From NCBI GenBank assembly GCA_903879975.1, contig CAIRNL010000477.1:1-10780 (forward strand): a stretch of 10,780 nt of DNA. Reading direction: 5' to 3'. The translations under genes and the position numbers were made by a program. The notes beneath the pieces are model-generated. The model worked only from the letters and a program-made list of their open reading frames with translations, was not told the DNA's origin and searched no databases. This DNA comes from an uncultured Chloroflexota bacterium. GTDB taxonomy: Bacteria > Chloroflexota > Anaerolineae > Caldilineales > Caldilineaceae. Positions within the stretch are counted from its first letter, which is position 1. Every line of letters starts with the position of its first letter. This document shows, piece after piece, positions 6,320 through 10,780 of the stretch.

Positions 6320-7081
6320 ATGGAAAGCAGACGGACAGTCGAAGTCGTACCCACTGCCGACGATCTGGCGCGCGTCGCATGCGAAATGATTGCGGCCGCA
6401 GCAGCAGCCTCGATTGGGCGGCGTCGCTACTTCCGCATCGCTCTGGCAGGCGGCTCGACGCCACAGGCGATCTATCGCCTTTTGGCCGACGATCCGTACA
6501 TGGATTTCAGCGACTGGCAGATTTTCTGGAGTGACGAACGTTGCGTGCCGCCGACATCACCGGAGAGCAACTATGCCATGGCCAAAGCCGCCCTGCTCGA
6601 CCAGCTGGCACGTCCACCGGCACTCGTCTTTCGCATGGCCGGCGAGGGCGAACCCGATGCCGCAGCAACAGCCTACGAACGGGCTGTGCGCGAACTCGTT
6701 CCACCCAATCCCGCCATCGTCACCCGGCAGGCACCGCGCTTCGATCTCGTCCTGCTTGGAATGGGCGCAGACGGCCACACGGCCAGTCTTTTTCCTGACA
6801 GCGCTGCCCTGGACGAACGCGAGCGACTGGTCGTCGCCAATCACGTGCCGCAGTTGGCAACCACGCGGCTGACCTTCACCTACCCGTTGATCAACGCCGC
6901 ACGCCGCGTGCTGATTCTAGTGAGCGGAGCTGGAAAGGCCCCTACGCTGCGCGACGTGCTGGCCAGCCCGCAGAATCCGCGGCGTTTTCCGGTCCAGGGT
7001 GTTCAACTTCAACGGGGCAACCTGACCTGGCTGGTCGATCAGCCGGCCTACGCGCTCATGGCGCACGCGCCATCCGACTGA
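6320..7081 (+). CDS. pgl: 6-phosphogluconolactonase
   Basis: The 253-residue protein belongs to the DevB/NagB-like lactonases that hydrolyse the product of zwf to 6-phosphogluconate. Visible family motifs are ALAGGSTP (41-48), the FWSDER segment (69-74) and GMGADGHTASLFP (147-159) with His153. The length is normal. AGGA (6310-6313) lies 6 bases before ATG 6320 and overlaps the zwf stop, so the two genes are surely co-transcribed. The 118 bases after its stop hold a 6-bp hairpin with a 4-base loop (7133-7148) but no U-tract, so the operon end is not clearly marked. Confidence 0.95.
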   Translation: MESRRTVEVVPTADDLARVACEMIAAAAAASIGRRRYFRIALAGGSTPQAIYRLLADDPYMDFSDWQIFWSDERCVPPTSPESNYAMAKAALLDQLARPPALVFRMAGEGEPDAAATAYERAVRELVPPNPAIVTRQAPRFDLVLLGMGADGHTASLFPDSAALDERERLVVANHVPQLATTRLTFTYPLINAARRVLILVSGAGKAPTLRDVLASPQNPRRFPVQGVQLQRGNLTWLVDQPAYALMAHAPSD

Positions 7082-7199
7082 GCAGCAGGTTGGCGCTATC
7101 TTCTTCCTGAGCGATCCTCCATCCCAGCGGGCGATCCGTCGCCGGATCTATCGCCGATGATGTGCCTGTTCGCTCCAGAAACTGAACTGGGTAGAACTC

Positions 7200-9407
7200 A
7201 TGTCGCCACTCGCACGCCTGTCGATGGTGTTACTTGCCGCCTTCCTTGCGCTGCCGACTCGCCCTGCCCCCCTGCATGCCCAAGGGATCACGCTCCCCCT
7301 CGGCTTTGTCCAGGAGACGATCGCCGCTGGTTTTACGTTGCCCACCGACTTTGTGTTTGCGCCAGACGGCCGTCTTTTCGTCGCAGAGAAGGCCGGACGC
7401 ATTCGCGTTGTGCAAAGCAGCAGCGTCCTCGACACGCCCCTGCTGGACATCAGCGACCGCGTCAACAGTATGTTTGACCGCGGCCTGCTCGGCATTGCAC
7501 TCCATCCGGATTTCCCAGCCACGCCCTATCTCTATGCCGCTTATACCTACGAACCGCCCGAAGCGATAGGTTACAGCCAGCAAGGAGCCCGCACAGCACG
7601 CCTTTCGCGCTTCACAGTGAGCGGCAGCCGCGCGCATCCCGCCAGTGAGGTGATCCTCGTGGGCGCAGGCGGCACCTTCGGCACCATCGGCAATCCGGAC
7701 ATGCACGATACACGCCCCTGGAGCTGCGAGGCCGATGACCGCACGCCCTACCCTGACTGCATGCCAGCCGACGGGATGGCTCACACGATTGGCATGGTTG
7801 CCTTCGGCCCCGACGGCGCCCTCTATGCGGCAAACGGCGACGGTGTCGTCGACTTTTCGGGTTCTATGCGTGCACAGACTCTGGAAAGTCTCGCCGGTAA
7901 AATTTTACGTATCGATCCGATTACTGGCTATGGCTATGCGAATAACCCTTTCTTTGACGGCGACGCAACGAGCAACCGGTCCAAGGTCTTCGTCTACGGC
8001 ATGCGCAATCCATTTCGCTTCGGCTTTCACCCCAATACCGGCACTCTATTCGTCGCCGATGTCGGTAACAATAAGTGGGAGGAGATCACCGTAGCCGAGC
8101 CAGGCGACAACCTGGGCTGGCCCTGTTTCGAAGGGCCAGAGCAAACTGGCATATCGCCCACGTGCGGCGGTCTCTACACCGGCAAAGAACACCGCCGTCC
8201 TGTCTACAGCTATCCACATGCCGACGGACGCGGTGCAGCTATCGGCGGCACTTTCTATGCCGGTGCCACTTTTCCTGCACGCTACCGCCACGCCTATTTC
8301 TACGGTGATTTCAATGCCTCAACCGTTGATGTGTTGACCTTTGCCGATGATGGCACGCTGCGATCTGAGACCTTTGCAACCGGTGCCGTCGCCCCGGTGC
8401 GCATGCAAACAAGTGTGGACGGTGCGCTCTACGTCCTCTTCATTGCCGATGGCACCCTACGCCGCATTCGCTATACTGGCGCAAACGATGCCGGCGCCGG
8501 CCCGGCAGTGGCTGTGGCTGCACCCTCTGCACCGGTTGACTCGCCACCACAGGTGAGCATCGCCACGCCCGACGATGGCGATAGCCTTGCCGTCGGTGCT
8601 ACGATCTTCCTGACGGGATCAGCGGTTGAGGCCGACGGCACCCCGCTGCCGGACGCGCAGCTGCGCTGGGAGGGGCTGCTGCACCATCGGGAGCACATCC
8701 ACTACGACTATCTGCGCGCAACCGGGGCGACCGCCGAACTGATCGATGAGGACCACGGCGAAGATACCTGGCTGGAAATATGCCTGATTGCCGAAGGCAA
8801 GGGCGGCGAGGGTAGGAAGTGCATTGAACTCTTCCCCGCCGCAGTGGCGCCCGCACACCCGCAGGTCGAAGAACCCGCCAGTATTGCCGCGCAGTCCCCC
8901 ACAGACAGACCCGACACCCCTAATACAACGGCAGGCGTGCTGCACAAGGTCTGGAGCCACATCGGCGGCGACACTATCGCCGATCTGACCCGCCACACAG
9001 CGTACCCATCCGCTCCCGACAGGACAGGGATCTTGCCGGCACTCGAGGTATCCGGGCCTGTGGCGGATGATTATGGCGAGCAACTGAGCGGCTATCTCGT
9101 TCCACCTCGCTCCGGCATTTACACTTTCTGGATTGCAGCCGACGACCAAGGCGAACTGTGGCTGAGCACTGACGACACTCCAGCACAGGTGCGGCTCATC
9201 GCATCGGCGCCCCAGTGGACAGGGCAGCGCCAGTGGGACAAGTACCCTGCGCAACAGTCGGTTCCCATCCGTCTGGCGGCAGGCAAGCGCTACTACTTCA
9301 CAGTGCTGCACAAGGAAGCGGGACAGAAGGACAATGTGGCGGTCGCCTGGGAGGGACCCGGCATCGAACGCGCCGTGATTCCTGGAGAATACCTGTCTAC
9401 CCAATGA
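7200..9407 (+). CDS. Secreted PQQ-dependent sugar dehydrogenase-like protein with Ig-like and PA14 domains
   Basis: The 735-residue protein starts with a signal peptide (LARLSMVLLAAFLALP, likely cut after Ala27 in HAQ). Residues 35-427 form a glucose/sorbosone dehydrogenase beta-propeller: FVFAPDGRLFVAEKAGRI, RGLLGIALHPDF, His195 in HTIGMVAFGPDGALY, AGKILRIDP, YGMRNPFRFGF and DNLGWPCFEG are family blocks. His195 corresponds to the catalytic-base His of soluble glucose dehydrogenase. Residues 449-545 look like an Ig-like domain with WEGLLHHREHIH, a block I recall from related extracellular proteins. Residues 577-732 are a PA14 domain (LSGYLVPPRSGIYTFWIAADD, ending VAVAWEGPG), which often binds carbohydrate. 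It probably oxidises sugars outside the cell with PQQ; the real substrate is unknown. The ribosome binding site before 7200 is weak. No PQQ synthesis gene is nearby. Confidence 0.88.
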   Translation: MSPLARLSMVLLAAFLALPTRPAPLHAQGITLPLGFVQETIAAGFTLPTDFVFAPDGRLFVAEKAGRIRVVQSSSVLDTPLLDISDRVNSMFDRGLLGIALHPDFPATPYLYAAYTYEPPEAIGYSQQGARTARLSRFTVSGSRAHPASEVILVGAGGTFGTIGNPDMHDTRPWSCEADDRTPYPDCMPADGMAHTIGMVAFGPDGALYAANGDGVVDFSGSMRAQTLESLAGKILRIDPITGYGYANNPFFDGDATSNRSKVFVYGMRNPFRFGFHPNTGTLFVADVGNNKWEEITVAEPGDNLGWPCFEGPEQTGISPTCGGLYTGKEHRRPVYSYPHADGRGAAIGGTFYAGATFPARYRHAYFYGDFNASTVDVLTFADDGTLRSETFATGAVAPVRMQTSVDGALYVLFIADGTLRRIRYTGANDAGAGPAVAVAAPSAPVDSPPQVSIATPDDGDSLAVGATIFLTGSAVEADGTPLPDAQLRWEGLLHHREHIHYDYLRATGATAELIDEDHGEDTWLEICLIAEGKGGEGRKCIELFPAAVAPAHPQVEEPASIAAQSPTDRPDTPNTTAGVLHKVWSHIGGDTIADLTRHTAYPSAPDRTGILPALEVSGPVADDYGEQLSGYLVPPRSGIYTFWIAADDQGELWLSTDDTPAQVRLIASAPQWTGQRQWDKYPAQQSVPIRLAAGKRYYFTVLHKEAGQKDNVAVAWEGPGIERAVIPGEYLSTQ

Positions 9408-9410
9408 TGG

Positions 9411-9440
9411 GGGGCAATGTCCAGCAAAATTGGAATCCCC
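9411..9440 (+). terminator. Weak terminator candidate after the sugar dehydrogenase
   Basis: GGGG (9411-9414) and TCCA (9420-9423) can pair with CCCC (9437-9440) and TGGA (9431-9434) around internal mismatches, followed by a moderately T-rich run. The stem is interrupted. Confidence 0.2.
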
Positions 9441-9516
9441 TGAATCTCTTGCGTTTCAGCATGATTTGATTGACAATTGACTATGAATTGAGCCGCCGTT
9501 AAAGGATAGATTCTCT

Positions 9517-10780
9517 ATGTACAACAGCGTGGTTGCGCCGCAGAAAGCCGTGGCTCACCCACCCGCTCCGTGGCAGGATGTGCCCTGGGAGCGGTGGAAC
9601 GACTGGCGCTGGCAGTTGAGCAACCGCCTCAACACAGTTGAAGAGTTCAGCCGGTTCATGCGCCTTACGCAAGAGGAAATCAGCGGCCTGTCCGCGCCAG
9701 AGCACTTCCGCGTCGACATCACACCCTATTTCGCCAGCCTCATGGAGCCGGACGACCCCAGTTGCCCTGTACGCCGGCAGGTCATGCCGACCGCGGCCGA
9801 GCTGGCCCCCTTCACAGCCGAAATGGTCGACTCGCTGAGTGAGGACGCACACTCGCCCGTGGCAGGGCTGGTGCACCGGTACCCCGACCGCGTGCTGATG
9901 CTCGTGACGACCCAGTGTGCCAGCTACTGCCGCTACTGCACGCGCAGCCGCATCGTCGGTGACCCGAGCGCAACCTTCAGCCGCGCCGCCCACGACGCGC
10001 AGATCGACTATATCGCCCGCACCCCGCAGGTGCGCGACGTGCTCCTCTCCGGCGGCGACCCACTGACGATCCCTCAGAAGGTGCTGGAGGATCTGCTGCG
10101 CCGCCTGCGTGCAATCCCGCATGTGCAAATTATCCGCATCGGATCGCGCGTCCCCGTCTTCCTGCCGCAGCGCATCACACCTGACCTGGTGAAGATGTTG
10201 CGCCAGTTCCATCCGCTGTGGATGAATGTCCATTGCAACCACCCCAAGGAACTCACACCAGAGACTTCGACGGCACTGGCACGGCTCGCCGATGCCGGCA
10301 TCCCCCTGGGCTGCCAGAGTGTGCTGCTCGCCGGGATCAACGACTGCCCCAACGTGATGAAGGAACTGGTGCACAAGCTGGCCATGAATCGCGTGAGACC
10401 CTATTATGTCTATCAATGCGATCTGGTCCACGGTGCCGGCCACTTCCGCACGCCGATCGCCACAGGGCTGGAGATCATGGAGGCGCTGCGCGGCCACACA
10501 TCGGGCTACACCGTGCCGACATATGTGATCGACGCGCCCGGCGGCGGCGGCAAAATTCCGGTCATGCCCAACTATCTGATCAGCCAGTCGGCCGATCGTG
10601 TCGTCGTCCGCAACTATGAAGGATATATGAGCGCCTACACCCAGCCTGAAAGTTATGCCCGCCACGACCCCACCACCTGCCCTGCCTGCCAGCGCCGCCG
10701 CGCCGCCGGCGCCCAGACCGGCATCAGCGGGCTGCTAGAGGGCGAACTGCTGGCAATCAAGCCGGAGGGTTTCGATCACC
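9517..10780 (+). CDS. kamA: Lysine 2,3-aminomutase, 3' end outside window
   Basis: 421 residues are visible and the frame is open at the right edge; by comparison with the Clostridium enzyme only the last few residues are missing. This radical SAM, PLP enzyme turns L-lysine into beta-lysine, for fermentation or for an acetyl-beta-lysine osmolyte. The [4Fe-4S] cysteines are Cys134, Cys138 and Cys141 (CASYCRYC), followed by CTR. The PLP lysine is Lys346 in PGGGGKIPVMPNY. Asp302 (QCDLVHG) and Asp339 (VIDAPGG) match the two acids that bind the lysine side chain, which argues against glutamate 2,3-aminomutase. Zinc-site Cys277, Cys388 and Cys391 are present, but the fourth ligand appears to be Thr386. 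AAAGGA lies 10 bases before ATG 9517. The gene beyond the edge would tell which pathway it serves. Confidence 0.95.
   Translation, partial: MYNSVVAPQKAVAHPPAPWQDVPWERWNDWRWQLSNRLNTVEEFSRFMRLTQEEISGLSAPEHFRVDITPYFASLMEPDDPSCPVRRQVMPTAAELAPFTAEMVDSLSEDAHSPVAGLVHRYPDRVLMLVTTQCASYCRYCTRSRIVGDPSATFSRAAHDAQIDYIARTPQVRDVLLSGGDPLTIPQKVLEDLLRRLRAIPHVQIIRIGSRVPVFLPQRITPDLVKMLRQFHPLWMNVHCNHPKELTPETSTALARLADAGIPLGCQSVLLAGINDCPNVMKELVHKLAMNRVRPYYVYQCDLVHGAGHFRTPIATGLEIMEALRGHTSGYTVPTYVIDAPGGGGKIPVMPNYLISQSADRVVVRNYEGYMSAYTQPESYARHDPTTCPACQRRRAAGAQTGISGLLEGELLAIKPEGFDH

Noticed and set aside
8619..9404. A 261-codon minus-strand frame inside the sugar dehydrogenase gene
   Set aside because: It matches nothing recognisable and is fully covered by the Ig-like and PA14 coding sequence on the plus strand.
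9470..9475. Perfect TTGACA upstream of kamA as a -35 box
   Set aside because: The -10 position at 16-18 bases is GC-rich with no TATAAT resemblance, so a promoter cannot be supported although the region is AT-rich.
9499..10665. A 388-codon open frame on the minus strand
   Set aside because: It is the antisense of lysine 2,3-aminomutase, whose plus-strand frame carries every catalytic motif. Its His/Ala/Val-rich translation is typical of antisense frames in high-GC genes.
1..10780. CRISPR arrays, tRNA or rRNA genes, or a complete insertion sequence
   Set aside because: No repeat-spacer pattern, tRNA T-loop signature, rRNA-like stretch or transposase motif was seen on either strand.

Overview
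The window is high-GC bacterial DNA that looks like Chloroflexota, most likely the Anaerolineae/Caldilineae group. The clues are the Thr/Pro/Ala 'TATPTPT' linker with an LPxTG-like anchor, a PQQ-type sugar dehydrogenase fused to PA14, and the mix of central metabolism genes. This lineage call is an inference from style and was not searched. The sequence holds nine recognisable protein genes, one possible small gene, and an unusual non-coding stretch of about 430 bases.

Left edge (1-1650). The 3' end of a large surface protein (DNA-level 78-bp tandem repeats, then LPPTG and a membrane helix) converges on a complete tyrosine recombinase gene on the minus strand. A strong hairpin with a U-tract on the minus strand separates them. 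The recombinase has a well-formed promoter and ribosome binding site that fix its start at 1586.

Non-coding stretch (1648-2480). No confident gene is seen. It contains an AT-rich island, a cluster of inverted repeats (1730-1883) in which two segments compete for one partner, and a near-perfect palindrome at 1972-2009. The palindrome has 16-bp arms around a 6-bp centre, the geometry of a tyrosine recombinase core site or an operator. A possible 70-codon gene follows it.

Core (2481-7081). A thrH-type phosphatase/phosphotransferase gene stands alone. It is followed by five tightly packed genes: ferritin, long-chain flavodoxin, a four-helix membrane protein, glucose-6-phosphate dehydrogenase (zwf) and 6-phosphogluconolactonase (pgl). 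Junctions are overlaps of 8, 4 and 4 bases and a gap of 8 bases, so this looks like one operon. It joins iron storage, a low-potential electron carrier and the NADPH-producing first half of the oxidative pentose phosphate pathway. The flavodoxin has no ATG, GTG or TTG at a usable position and appears to start at CTG.

Right part (7200-10780). A secreted PQQ-dependent sugar dehydrogenase-like protein carries an Ig-like domain and a C-terminal PA14 domain. It is followed by a nearly complete lysine 2,3-aminomutase gene that runs off the window end.
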